This document shows, piece by piece, positions 9,321 through 17,940 of a stretch of 64,000 bases of DNA. A program made the translations under genes and the position numbers. Source of the stretch: Clostridium cavendishii DSM 21758 (lineage in GTDB: Bacteria; Bacillota; Clostridia; Clostridiales; Clostridiaceae); assembly GCF_900141845.1 (NCBI RefSeq), contig NZ_FQZB01000008.1:186001-250000 (forward strand), given 5' to 3'. The notes below the pieces were generated by a model. The model did no database searches. It saw only the letters and a list, made by a program, of their open reading frames with translations, and had not been told where the DNA came from. Every line of letters starts with the position of its first letter. Within the stretch, counting starts at the first letter, position 1.

Positions 9321-10337
9321 ATGGAGGTTATATCAAATATATTTGAAGCTCTTAATAATCAATTATTGAAGATGAATTGGTTATCGGAATTAGTAAGAAA
9401 GTTAGTAGAAGATGTTTTTGGTCTATCGATTAAAGAAAGACTAGGGGGAAGCATACATTTTTTCATATATGATACTATAAAGATATTTATATTATTATCG
9501 GTACTTATTCTTATAATATCTTATATCCAAAGCTATTTTCCTCCAGAGAGAACCAAGAAAATCCTAGGCAACATAAAGGGGATAAAAGGAAATATATTAG
9601 GTGCATTACTTGGTACAATCACACCATTTTGTAGTTGTTCAAGTATTCCTTTGTTTATAGGTTTTACATCAGCTGGGTTACCTATTGGAATAACTTTCTC
9701 ATTTTTGATTTCTTCACCTTTAGTTGATTTAGCTTCTTTTCTTTTATTAATGTCTTTCTTTGGTGCAAAGATTGCTACTGCTTATGTAATTGTAGGTTTA
9801 ATACTTGCAGTTATAGGTGGAACTATTATTGATAAGTTAAAACTTGAAAAGTATGTAGAAGGCTATGTAAAAGAAATAGAAAATGTAGATGCTGAGATAA
9901 TAGAATTAACTAGAGAAGAAAGAATATCCTATGCAAAGGATCAAGTAAGTCAAATAGTTAAGAAGGTATGGCTATATGTATTTATAGGCGTAGGAATAGG
10001 TGCAGCAATACACAATTGGATACCACAATCTATAATTGAAAATTCTATTGGCATAAACAATCCATTTTCAGTGCTTATTGCAACTTTAGTTGGAATACCA
10101 ATGTATGCAGATATATTTGGTACACTCCCAATAGCAGAAGCATTATTTAACAAAGGTGTAGGAATTGGTACAGTATTATCCTTTATGATGGCTGTAACAG
10201 CACTTTCACTTCCATCAATTATAATGCTTAGTAAGGTTGTAAAACCAAAACTACTAGGAATATTTGTTGCAATTGTAGCAGTAGGAATAATGATAATAGG
10301 ATATTTATTTAATGCTTTTGGATATTTACTTATATAA
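9321..10337 (+). CDS. ArsP/DUF318-type membrane permease
   Basis: 338 residues, about eight membrane segments in two halves joined by a charged loop (residues 170-205). The hallmark is GTITPFCSCSSIPLFIGF with Cys104 and Cys106, followed by SSPLVDLASF, the signature of the PF03773 permease family. The family includes ArsP, an exporter of trivalent organoarsenicals, but many members are uncharacterised. Position after acr3 in the same orientation and next to a small thioredoxin-like protein supports an arsenic-linked role; the substrate is inferred. I leave the symbol blank because the family is functionally broad. Confidence 0.85.
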   Translation: MEVISNIFEALNNQLLKMNWLSELVRKLVEDVFGLSIKERLGGSIHFFIYDTIKIFILLSVLILIISYIQSYFPPERTKKILGNIKGIKGNILGALLGTITPFCSCSSIPLFIGFTSAGLPIGITFSFLISSPLVDLASFLLLMSFFGAKIATAYVIVGLILAVIGGTIIDKLKLEKYVEGYVKEIENVDAEIIELTREERISYAKDQVSQIVKKVWLYVFIGVGIGAAIHNWIPQSIIENSIGINNPFSVLIATLVGIPMYADIFGTLPIAEALFNKGVGIGTVLSFMMAVTALSLPSIIMLSKVVKPKLLGIFVAIVAVGIMIIGYLFNAFGYLLI

Positions 10338-10391
10338 ATCTAAAGAGCAATAATAAGAATAAAATATAATGATATAAGGAGTTGTGTAAAT

Positions 10392-10619
10392 ATGATAATT
10401 AAAGTATTAGGATCAGGATGTACAAATTGTAAGAGATTAGAGGAGAATACAAAAAAGGCAGTAGAAGAATTAAATATAGATGCCACTATTGAGAAGGTTA
10501 CAGATATTAAGGATATTATGAAATATGGAGTTATGAGAACTCCAGCACTTGTAATTGATGAAAAGGTTAAATCTTATGGAAGGGTTCTAACAACAGAAGA
10601 GATTAAAAAGTATCTATAA
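10392..10619 (+). CDS. Small thioredoxin-like redox protein (TM0996/MTH895 type)
   Basis: 75 residues beginning MIIKVLGSGCTNCKRLEENT, a thioredoxin fold with active site CTNC (Cys10, Cys13) and the cis-Pro region MRTPALVIDEKV. Proteins of this type often accompany DUF318 permeases, where they may reduce or deliver the thiol-reactive substrate. It has a good ribosome site (AAGGAG) and closes the ars operon immediately before a strong terminator. Confidence 0.88.
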   Translation: MIIKVLGSGCTNCKRLEENTKKAVEELNIDATIEKVTDIKDIMKYGVMRTPALVIDEKVKSYGRVLTTEEIKKYL

Positions 10620-10636
10620 TAATCTAATTAAATAGA

Positions 10637-10685
10637 ATAAAAAGTTTTAGGTGTATCAAATTTTGATACACCTAAAACTTTTTAT
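10637..10685. terminator. Strong terminator closing the ars operon
   Basis: A nearly perfect inverted repeat, with AAAAGTTTTAGGTGTATCAA on the left and its complement ending CACCTAAAACTTTTT on the right, ends in a T-run. Flanked by A- and T-runs, it should work in both directions. Confidence 0.92.
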
Positions 10686-10689
10686 TACC

Positions 10690-11177
10690 TATGATTCTAT
10701 TTTACATAATTATTTGTAATAAACAATAAAAAATGTGGTTATCTATTTCAAATTTAGATTTGTATAGTTTTAGGTAGAGGAATTAATTTTAAATTTTGTA
10801 ACATATATAAATAAAACTTGAATCATATTGGTGAAAATATTGAATAATACATATAAAATTTAATAATGACAATTTATGAGATAAAAACGACATATTAGTG
10901 GAAAAAATGTATTATTTTGAAAACAAAGCTTTTAATATAGTATAATTATGTTATCATTTACATATATATTGCAATTTAAAATCTACATTTATATTAATAC
11001 CTTATTAAGCACAAAAATAAAGCTGATATTAAATTTAATTTATAGAAAGCATATTACAACATATATATTAAAAAATAACTTTGGGGATAGAAATGAAAAG
11101 TAAAAAAAGACACATAGATTAATTGAGAAACTATACAGAATATTTGAAAAACTATAAAAAAGAATGGAGAGTATAAT
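10690..11177 (+). promoter_or_regulatory. Leader region with promoter for the ABC transporter operon
   Basis: About 490 bases without a convincing gene. TTGAAA (10917-10922), 18 bases, TATAAT (10941-10946) is a good sigma-A promoter and implies a leader of about 225 bases. A 9-codon reading frame (MKSKKRHID) starts at 11093 behind GGGGATAG; it may be chance or a leader peptide. No palindrome stands out as an operator. Confidence 0.6.
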
Positions 11178-11873
11178 ATGGAAGTGTTGAGAGCAGAAAA
11201 TCTAATTAAAAGTTATGGAAAGAATGAGGCGAAGGTAAACGCCGTAAATGGAATCAATCTAACTATAAATAAAGGAGAATTTGTAGCTATAGTAGGCCCT
11301 AGTGGTTCTGGTAAAAGTACTCTTTTGCATTTATTAGGTGGAGTTGATAACCCAACTAAAGGTAAGGTTTATATTGATGGTATAGATATATATGGATTAA
11401 AAGAAAATGAATTATCTGTACTTAGAAGAAGAAAGATAGGATTTATTTTTCAATATTACAATCTTATACCAGTTTTAAATGCAAAGGAAAATATATTGAT
11501 ACCTGTTTTGTTAGATCATAAGAAAGAGGATGCAGAATACATAGAAGAACTTATGGAAGTACTAGGACTTCAGGATAGAAAAAATCACCTTCCTTCTCAA
11601 CTTTCAGGAGGACAACAGCAAAGAGTTGCAATAGGTAGAGCACTTGCAAATAAACCTTCAATAATATTAGCGGACGAGCCTACAGGAAATTTAGATTCAA
11701 AGAATTCTAAGGAAATATTAGAACTTTTAAAATTGTCAGTAAAGAAATTTAATCAAACTTTAGTGATTATAACACATGATTTAAATCTAGCAAAACAGGC
11801 AGATAGAATAATAAAAATATCAGATGGGAAAATCTTTAGTGATGAATATAACTATGTAGAGGAGGTATTGTAA
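11178..11873 (+). CDS. ABC transporter ATP-binding protein (MacB/LolD class)
   Basis: 231 residues: Walker A GPSGSGKST (about 40-48), Q-loop FIFQYYNLIP, signature LSGGQQQR (about 141-148), Walker B IILADEPTG, and the H-loop ITHD. This is the ATPase class that pairs with FtsX-type permeases such as MacB, LolCDE and BceAB. It drives the mechanotransmission permease encoded 48 bases downstream. Such pairs in Firmicutes export or sense antimicrobial peptides or lipids; the substrate is not visible. Ribosome site AATGGAGAG. Confidence 0.93.
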   Translation: MEVLRAENLIKSYGKNEAKVNAVNGINLTINKGEFVAIVGPSGSGKSTLLHLLGGVDNPTKGKVYIDGIDIYGLKENELSVLRRRKIGFIFQYYNLIPVLNAKENILIPVLLDHKKEDAEYIEELMEVLGLQDRKNHLPSQLSGGQQQRVAIGRALANKPSIILADEPTGNLDSKNSKEILELLKLSVKKFNQTLVIITHDLNLAKQADRIIKISDGKIFSDEYNYVEEVL

Positions 11874-11921
11874 TCATTTAGTTTTTTACAATATTCAGTA
11901 TCTTTAGAGGGAGATGAAAGA

Positions 11922-14618
11922 ATGAAGGGATATTTGGGGTTAGCTAATAGAAATTTAATAAGGCATAAGAAAAATACTTTAGTATGCATTATAGGAATAA
12001 TGATAGGTGCAATAATTATGACAACTACTAGTATAATCTATAATGCTGAAAGGAATACATTTTCAGATACTCTAAAAAGTGCTATAGGTCTTTATGACAT
12101 TAAATTTGTAGATCTTAATAAAGATCAAGTTGAAAAATTAAAACATGATGGAAGGCTTAGCAATACTGCTCTTTATAAGCAAATAGGAGTTTCTGAAATG
12201 CATACAGAAAGTGGTGGTAAGAAATGCTATAACGTATTAGCTTTAAGTGATGATGCGTATAAAAATGTATTTAAATTAGACATCATACTTGGAAGAATAC
12301 CTGAAAATGGTAATGAAATTCTTGTTGATAGTTCTGTTATCACAACGATTAAGGGTAATATACGAATAGGTGATAATATTGATATTGATGTTATGTCTGG
12401 ACAAGTTGATGTAGATGATTTAAATTTTGTTAATGAGTATAAGACAAATCCAATTCCTTATAAAATGCAATCTATTATAGAAAAAAGAGAAAAGAAAACC
12501 TATAAGGTAGTAGGGATTTTTCAATCATCAGAAGAATATAAGTATCAAGCTACTAATATGTTTACCAAATTAAATGATGAAGATATTAAGTCTATGAGTA
12601 AATTAGATTTATTTGCTTCGGTTAAAATTACAGGTATAGAAGGATCTGTAGCTAACGATTTAGGAATTAGATATGGTGCTAAAACCATGTTTACACCATT
12701 ACCTCAAGGATATATAAAGTCTCAAGTTAAATTTATTAATACTGATGGTGCTAAAATAGATGGAAGTATAGGTATTTTGGGTGGAATTCTTGTAATGTCT
12801 ATTGTTTTAATATTTGTGTTTGGAATTATATACAATGCATTTAACATATCTATAGCTGAAAGATTAAAACAATTTGGTATGCTTAGGGCTATAGGTGCTA
12901 AAAGATCACAAATAGGTGTAATTATTTTTTATGAGGCAATTGTAGAGTATATAATAGGAATTATATTAGGTGTAACTTTGGGTTTAATAAATACAAAAGT
13001 ATTACTAGCGATATTTGAGAAAGTGTTTAAACTAGATTTTTCTTATATAAAAGTAGGGTTGGATTTTTATAAAATAATTTTTATTTTACTAACAATGCTA
13101 ATTATTGTAATGTTAGCAGCGTATAGAGCCTTATTTAAAGATATAAAATTATCACCAATACAATCTATGAATGAAGGTATATTGTTAGATACTGCACAAA
13201 TAACTAGTATAGAAAATAATAAAAAAATAAATAGGATAAATAAGATATTTAACATTGAAGGAGAATTATCTTATAAAAATCTTTCAAGAAATAGAATAAG
13301 AAATAAGACATGTTTAAAATCAATAGCTATAAGTATGATATTAATAATGTTCTTTTTTGGACAAATGTCATTTTATAAAATTCAAGAAAATAATATTATG
13401 CCATCAAATAATTGGGATATTAAATATTCAAAGTTTAATAAACCAATCCTTGATAAAGATATTTCTAATTTGAAAAGTATTTCTGGGGTTGAGAATGTAT
13501 ATACTGATAGAATAATTTCAATCGGACTACCAATGGAAAAGAATAAGATTAACAATGAAATATTAGCTGGGATTAAAAGTTTTAGTGAAACTTTAGGCTT
13601 TCCTAAAAGTGAATATAAAAACTATTGTATATTGAAAACTTTATTTAGGTCAGTAGATGAAAATACATTAAATGCATATAAAGATAATTTGAAGGTTGGA
13701 GAACTTAATTATAGTAAGCTTAAAGAAGATGGAATAATTCTTGTAAGTTCAGGTACTTCAAAAGTTGCTATAAATAGAGGGGCGACTGGAATAGAGTATA
13801 TGTTTAATGACGTAGAAAAAGTAGTAGACGTAAAAGTAGGAGATAAAGTAAGAATACCATTAAGAGAAAAATTTACTAGTGGTGATGATATGAGTCGTTA
13901 TTTTAATAGTGGTGAGGTTTATACATCAAAGTTTAAGGAGTTTACTGTAGTTGGTATAGTAAATAAAGACTCGTTACTAGATGCAATTAATGATAAAGAT
14001 GTAGAGAATTTAACCAGAGAACAGTTAACATTTATAACAGCAAATGAGGCTTTTTTGAAAAATAACGTTAATGGATCAAATGAGATTGATATTAAAACTA
14101 ATGCTAGTGGAGATAGAGAAAAAACAGTAAATTCTATAAGGGAGTATGCAGCTAGTAATTATGATAGATATACTGATTTTTATGCTAAAAAAGTAAAGTT
14201 CAAAGAGGATACTAATAAATCTTTATGTTGGGATATTAATTTTGAAATAAATATATTAATCATAGTTATTATTAATATTATAAATACATTTAATGCTAAT
14301 ATTTTAGTAAGGAGGAAAGAATTAGGAGCGTTAAGAGCTATAGGAACTACTCAGAAGCAGCTCGATAAGATGCTATTATTAGAAACTGTATTTTTGGCAT
14401 TAACAGCATCAGGATTTGGATTAGTACTTGGAGCATTACCAGCTTATCTTTCTCAAATGAGCATGAAAAATTTAAATAAAAACACTCATGTTATATTTGC
14501 GATAATTATACCTTTAACTATAATTGCTGCAATAATTATATGTATTTTAAGCACTATTCATCCAATTAGAAAACTTAAAAATTTTAGTATAGTTGATAAT
14601 ATTAGAAATGAAGAATAA
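11922..14618 (+). CDS. FtsX-family ABC permease, double-domain
   Basis: 898 residues with two FtsX/MacB permease units. Each has three clustered membrane helices after a large extracellular domain: first unit, N-terminal helix at about 15-40 and cluster at about 285-410; second unit, helix near 470 and cluster from about 770. The motif ERLKQFGMLRAIGAKRSQIG in unit one and RRKELGALRAIGTTQKQLD in unit two mark the cytoplasmic coupling helix typical of the family. The periplasmic-like domains (residues 45-270 and 495-760) should face the outside. Works with the ATPase upstream. Ribosome site AGAGGGAG. Confidence 0.92.
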   Translation: MKGYLGLANRNLIRHKKNTLVCIIGIMIGAIIMTTTSIIYNAERNTFSDTLKSAIGLYDIKFVDLNKDQVEKLKHDGRLSNTALYKQIGVSEMHTESGGKKCYNVLALSDDAYKNVFKLDIILGRIPENGNEILVDSSVITTIKGNIRIGDNIDIDVMSGQVDVDDLNFVNEYKTNPIPYKMQSIIEKREKKTYKVVGIFQSSEEYKYQATNMFTKLNDEDIKSMSKLDLFASVKITGIEGSVANDLGIRYGAKTMFTPLPQGYIKSQVKFINTDGAKIDGSIGILGGILVMSIVLIFVFGIIYNAFNISIAERLKQFGMLRAIGAKRSQIGVIIFYEAIVEYIIGIILGVTLGLINTKVLLAIFEKVFKLDFSYIKVGLDFYKIIFILLTMLIIVMLAAYRALFKDIKLSPIQSMNEGILLDTAQITSIENNKKINRINKIFNIEGELSYKNLSRNRIRNKTCLKSIAISMILIMFFFGQMSFYKIQENNIMPSNNWDIKYSKFNKPILDKDISNLKSISGVENVYTDRIISIGLPMEKNKINNEILAGIKSFSETLGFPKSEYKNYCILKTLFRSVDENTLNAYKDNLKVGELNYSKLKEDGIILVSSGTSKVAINRGATGIEYMFNDVEKVVDVKVGDKVRIPLREKFTSGDDMSRYFNSGEVYTSKFKEFTVVGIVNKDSLLDAINDKDVENLTREQLTFITANEAFLKNNVNGSNEIDIKTNASGDREKTVNSIREYAASNYDRYTDFYAKKVKFKEDTNKSLCWDINFEINILIIVIINIINTFNANILVRRKELGALRAIGTTQKQLDKMLLLETVFLALTASGFGLVLGALPAYLSQMSMKNLNKNTHVIFAIIIPLTIIAAIIICILSTIHPIRKLKNFSIVDNIRNEE

Positions 14619-14634
14619 ATAAATTTATTTAATG

Positions 14635-14671
14635 AGCACTTAAGTTGTGTAAAGAATGACTTAAGTGCTTA
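14635..14671. terminator. Terminator of the ABC transporter operon
   Basis: GAGCACTTAAGT, 13-base loop, ACTTAAGTGCTTATTT: a ten-pair stem directly after the permease stop. Confidence 0.75.
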
Positions 14672-14679
14672 TTTATTAA

Positions 14680-14818
14680 GGGAACTCCTATTCACTAACG
14701 TTCATAGGAGTAAGTTCAAATTACTAAATTTAAAATTTAGATTTTCACTTAAAATCAAAGCTTTAGAATTTCACTTAAGTTCAAATTGGCCAAACTTAAA
14801 TTTGGACTCTATTTAAGT
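14680..14818. repeat. Dispersed palindromic repeat, copy 1
   Basis: Starts GGAACTCCTATTCAC, passes GTAAGTTCAAATTACTAAATT, AAAATTTAGATTTTCACTTAAA, then a second similar module TTAAGTTCAAATTGGCC... ATTTGGACTC. Each module is about 42 bases with its own dyad (AAATTTAAAATTT; CCAAACTTAAATTTGG). The same two-module structure occurs in reverse orientation at 17598-17715. It touches the 3' end of the regulator gene. Confidence 0.75.
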
Positions 14819-15918
14819 GTATTGTTTTCAGTAGAAAAGTTCAAATCTAACTTTAAGCTATCAATAGAATCTTGTAATAATTCTGTGTTAAGTTCATATA
14901 CAAGAGAATTATTTATTTTATTTAATTTAATGATGTCACAGGCTAATAAGTTTTTTACATGATAAGATACTGTATTTATTGAAACGTTAGTTTTTTCTGA
15001 TATTTCTTTTAAAGATTTAGTTCCATTTATTATATGAATTAAAACTTTATATCTTGTTTCATCACCAAGGTTTTTAAATATAGCTATTCTTTGTTTTAAT
15101 TTATTTTCATCTTCTTCTTTTAATTTTTTACATATCTCTTCTGAATTTAGTCCCCAAGCTAAATATGGAATTTTTGAACTTCCAATTAAACAGATTTGAT
15201 ACTTAAAAAAGGCACTTACTACTAGATTGATTTCATTTTTATCTAATAAATTCTTTCCTAAAACCCCATTAGTAATACTAATTAAGCCATCTATTCCTTG
15301 TGTTTCAAGAATTTCTATAAGTCTTTCGCCACAAGTTTTTACATTAGCTTCATATTGCTTATAAAATTCATTAAAAATTGGTTCTATATTTCTCATTAAG
15401 TTTATATAAGATTTTAGTTTTTTTATAGGTTCTTGAACTATACAAAATAAATTCCACTTTGTTTCACCATTAAGAGAAGATGAGTTTATAACTTCTATAA
15501 CACTATTTTTATCTTGTGAGATATCTAAGGCAGAAGCCATTAATTTTTCATCGTAATAACTTTGATTTTCACTTATTAATATATGGTAAATAAGAGACGT
15601 AACTATCTGGTTATCATTTAGGCTTTCTAATAGCTTTATATAGTCATCAATATTTTTATAATTTAAAATATCATAGGTTTTAATTAAGCATAAGCTAAAG
15701 GGAAAGTCATTCATATAAAATTTTTCTATATCTTTTTTATATTTTTCAAGTTGATTTTGAATATTTAAGATTAAATTACTTTCTAGGGCATCTTCTAGGA
15801 GTTCAAGATTACAGTCGTCAAAATCTTTTTTAGTATATAATGAAAGTTTAGGAAAGTTTAAAAAGTCATAAATTTTACTACTTTCATAATAAAATTCATA
15901 TTTCATATAATGCCACAT
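14809..15918 (-). CDS. ArsR-type winged-helix regulator with long N-terminal domain
   Basis: 369 residues. The C-terminal 90 residues are an ArsR/HTH_5-type winged helix: RIAIFKNLGDETRYKVLIHIINGTKSLKEISEKTNV, then SINTVSYHVKNLLACDII as the recognition helix. The first ~270 residues are alpha-helical and do not match a domain I can name. There is no CxC metal site, so it is probably not a metal sensor. It converges on the ABC transporter operon across the repeat at 14.7 kb and may control it; that link is inferred from position only. The ATG used is the first; a second, at 15906, follows AGGATGTGG and could be the real start. Confidence 0.78.
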   Translation of the reverse strand: MWHYMKYEFYYESSKIYDFLNFPKLSLYTKKDFDDCNLELLEDALESNLILNIQNQLEKYKKDIEKFYMNDFPFSLCLIKTYDILNYKNIDDYIKLLESLNDNQIVTSLIYHILISENQSYYDEKLMASALDISQDKNSVIEVINSSSLNGETKWNLFCIVQEPIKKLKSYINLMRNIEPIFNEFYKQYEANVKTCGERLIEILETQGIDGLISITNGVLGKNLLDKNEINLVVSAFFKYQICLIGSSKIPYLAWGLNSEEICKKLKEEDENKLKQRIAIFKNLGDETRYKVLIHIINGTKSLKEISEKTNVSINTVSYHVKNLLACDIIKLNKINNSLVYELNTELLQDSIDSLKLDLNFSTENNTLK

Positions 15919-16070
15919 CCTATCTATAGAATTTTAATTTATATATTAAATATTATATATAAATATTTTTACATTTTAAAGATAATACAAAAATGATATA
16001 AATAAAAACAATATCATTTAAAGCGTTAATGTTTCCTATAATAATTACAAAAAGAGTAGGTATTAGGATT

Positions 16071-16289
16071 CTAAAGCCTATAACCTGGGAAGGTAATCCA
16101 AGCTAAGGATATAGTATCTAAGTTATTAATAAATATAGGACCAGAATAATCTAAATCCTTTTTTACAGAATCTCTTTCTTTAAGTATATCCTTATTAGGA
16201 GAATTTTGCACCATATTAGTATTATTTTTTGCAGTTTCATTATTTGAATTAGATAATTGTTCAGTAAATAAAGTTTTATTGGTTTCCAT
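16071..16289 (-). CDS. Small protein, possible secreted or processed peptide
   Basis: 72 residues: a polar Asn/Thr/Lys-rich N-terminal part (METNKTLFTEQLSNSNNETA) and a hydrophobic C-terminal part ending ISLAWITFPGYRL. The ribosome site AAGGGGGTG lies 8 bases before the ATG, so translation is plausible. No signal peptide, no Cys, no family match that I know. The polar-leader/hydrophobic-core layout resembles precursors of signalling or modified peptides, but no maturation enzyme is adjacent, and a chance frame cannot be excluded. Confidence 0.5.
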   Translation of the reverse strand: METNKTLFTEQLSNSNNETAKNNTNMVQNSPNKDILKERDSVKKDLDYSGPIFINNLDTISLAWITFPGYRL

Positions 16290-16589
16290 ATTAATACACC
16301 CCCTTAATATAAATATATTATAATAATATATTTATATTATTTCAATACGTTTTAATATAAATATATTAATAAATTATTTTTGAAAATTATATTGATATGT
16401 TTATATTAAAAATATGTGCTAATATAATTGCCTTTATTGATTTAATTAAAATATAAAAAACTAAGTGACAGTTCGTATATTAAAAATGACATTTTAAAAG
16501 ATAAATATATGTATTTAAAAGAAACATATTAAACAATAAAATGGATTGTTATATACTATATATAAAGGGATAATTTGGGGAGGATAAAG
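16290..16589. other. Divergent intergenic region
   Basis: About 300 bases, nearly all A/T, between two divergently transcribed genes. It has several TATAAT-like strings but no single convincing promoter, and no palindromic operator beyond AT-rich dyads near 16310-16370. Confidence 0.45.
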
Positions 16590-17123
16590 ATGGAAAAGAT
16601 AGAAATTGAAAAGGATATGCATATTGCAGATGTAAAGGCTGTTGTAGAAAGTGTTTTAGAAAAGGAAGAAGTAATTACAAATGATATTTTTGCAAGGAAT
16701 ATGGGAGCAAGGGGAGCGGCTACTGCTATAGGATTATTAACTGGAGTTATGACAAGCTATGATGGTACAGCTCTTGAGTACAGAATTATTTTAACAAATA
16801 AAAGAGTTATTTTAGTTGGTGAAGTTGGATATTTGAATTTATTAACAGGGATTACTATTATAGATTATAACGAAATTAAAGCTATAAAAGTAGATAGAGA
16901 AGATACACCAAAAAACATAATTATTGAGTTAAATGATGGTAAATACTATACTTTAGAAGTAAAACAAGAAGAAAAAAGTATTCAAGCTATTAAAGAAGTT
17001 GAAAATAAGATAGCAAACAAGGATCATAAATATAAATATCCAACAGTACAAAAAGTTTTAATAGGTGTATTTATTGGACTGATGATTATTATTGTTGTAG
17101 GATTAGTAAAAAATTTAGTTTAG
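16590..17123 (+). CDS. PH-like domain protein with C-terminal membrane anchor
   Basis: 177 residues. I start at the ATG at 16590 because GGGGAGG precedes it by 6 bases; an in-frame TTG at 16575 would place the ribosome site inside the gene. Residues 60-135 have the bacterial PH-domain pattern (LEYRIILTNKRVILVGEVG, then IIDYNEIKAIKVDREDTPKNIIIELNDGKYYTLEV), and residues 153-173 form one membrane helix at the C terminus. A Gly/Ala-rich stretch (RNMGARGAATAIGLLTGVM) precedes the PH part. Membrane-attached, cytoplasmic domain; function unknown. Confidence 0.72.
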   Translation: MEKIEIEKDMHIADVKAVVESVLEKEEVITNDIFARNMGARGAATAIGLLTGVMTSYDGTALEYRIILTNKRVILVGEVGYLNLLTGITIIDYNEIKAIKVDREDTPKNIIIELNDGKYYTLEVKQEEKSIQAIKEVENKIANKDHKYKYPTVQKVLIGVFIGLMIIIVVGLVKNLV

Positions 17124-17383
17124 AGATTATATAAAATTAAAAAAATAGACATTTAAGTTAATAGATATTTAATCTATCAGTTAGAGATATAGGAAGAACC
17201 TTTTTCTTTATAATGCACCTCAATAAAAAATATTTCATCGCAAGATGTTATAGCTATCTAAGTTTAAATGCAATTTAATATGTACTAATTGTGAATTGTT
17301 AAAATAAAATATAATAGATAGGAATTATTAAAGTTTATATGTAGTTATTGAATCTTAAATATTTAATGAGAAGGTGAAATATT

Positions 17384-17602
17384 TTGATTAAAAAAAGAAT
17401 CTTAATTGAGGGTATGAGCTGTGAGCATTGTGTCAATCATGTTAGGAAGGTATTGCAAAAACTTGAAGGAGTCACAAAAATAGAGGTAAACTTAAAAGGG
17501 AATTTTGCAATTATTGAAGCAGCGGATAATGTAAGGGATGGAGAAATAGAGTTTGCTATTGATAATGCCGGATATGAGGTACTTGTAGTAGAAACGCTTT
17601 AA
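17384..17602 (+). CDS. CopZ-like heavy-metal-associated domain protein
   Basis: 72 residues, a single HMA ferredoxin-like domain with metal site GMSCEHCV (CxxC at about residues 13-16) and the usual ending FAIDNAGYEV. Start is TTG, 7 bases after AAGGTG. Such proteins carry Cu(I) to P-type ATPases or repressors, but no copper ATPase is nearby, so the metal and partner are open. Confidence 0.88.
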   Translation: MIKKRILIEGMSCEHCVNHVRKVLQKLEGVTKIEVNLKGNFAIIEAADNVRDGEIEFAIDNAGYEVLVVETL

Positions 17603-17715
17603 GTGAGAATCCAAATTTTAATTTGGGTATTCGAACTTACTCATTCGAATGAATATGAGAAGGAGTTTCCTTTAGGTATACATCCAAATCTTAGATTTGG
17701 TTAATGCGAACTTAC
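17598..17715. repeat. Dispersed palindromic repeat, copy 2 (reverse orientation)
   Basis: Read on the minus strand it aligns with copy 1: GGAAACTCCTTCTCAT, a central ATTCATTCGAATGA dyad, GTAAGTTCGAATACCCAAATT, then AAAATTTGGATTCTCACTTAAA. A second module (GTAAGTTCGCATTAACC... GATTTGGATG) lies on the other side. The order of modules differs from copy 1, and it follows directly after the CopZ-like gene stop. Confidence 0.75.
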
Positions 17716-17727
17716 TCATAATTATTT

Positions 17728-17768
17728 TTAAACCAGTGTATGAAAAATACAGTGGTTTATTTTTGATA
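17728..17768 (+). terminator. Hairpin terminator
   Basis: AAACCAGTGTAT, loop GAAAA, ATACAGTGGTTTATTTTT: stem with one mismatch plus a T-rich tail. It probably ends the CopZ-like transcript and insulates the phospholipase gene. Confidence 0.7.
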
Positions 17769-17815
17769 TTAGATATTTATAATACTTATTATGTTGTGTA
17801 AGGAATTTACAAATA

Positions 17816-17940
17816 AGCGTTTATTACAAAAAATCGAGCGTTTATTATATATTTATCGATTTTTATAGTTTTTTTTTATAAGATATTTTTAAGATTCATT
17901 AACTAATTATAAATATTTAAAAAACGAGGGGGATGTAATT
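17816..17940 (+). promoter_or_regulatory. Upstream region of phospholipase C with direct repeats
   Basis: AGCGTTTATTA occurs twice, at 17816-17826 and 17837-17847, with starts 21 bases apart (two helical turns), each followed a few bases on by ATCG. T-tracts follow (17861-17865, 17870-17877, 17885-17889), a pattern compatible with DNA bending as known upstream of the C. perfringens plc gene. A plausible -10 is TATAAG near 17878. The ribosome site is CGAGGGGGATG. Confidence 0.55.
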
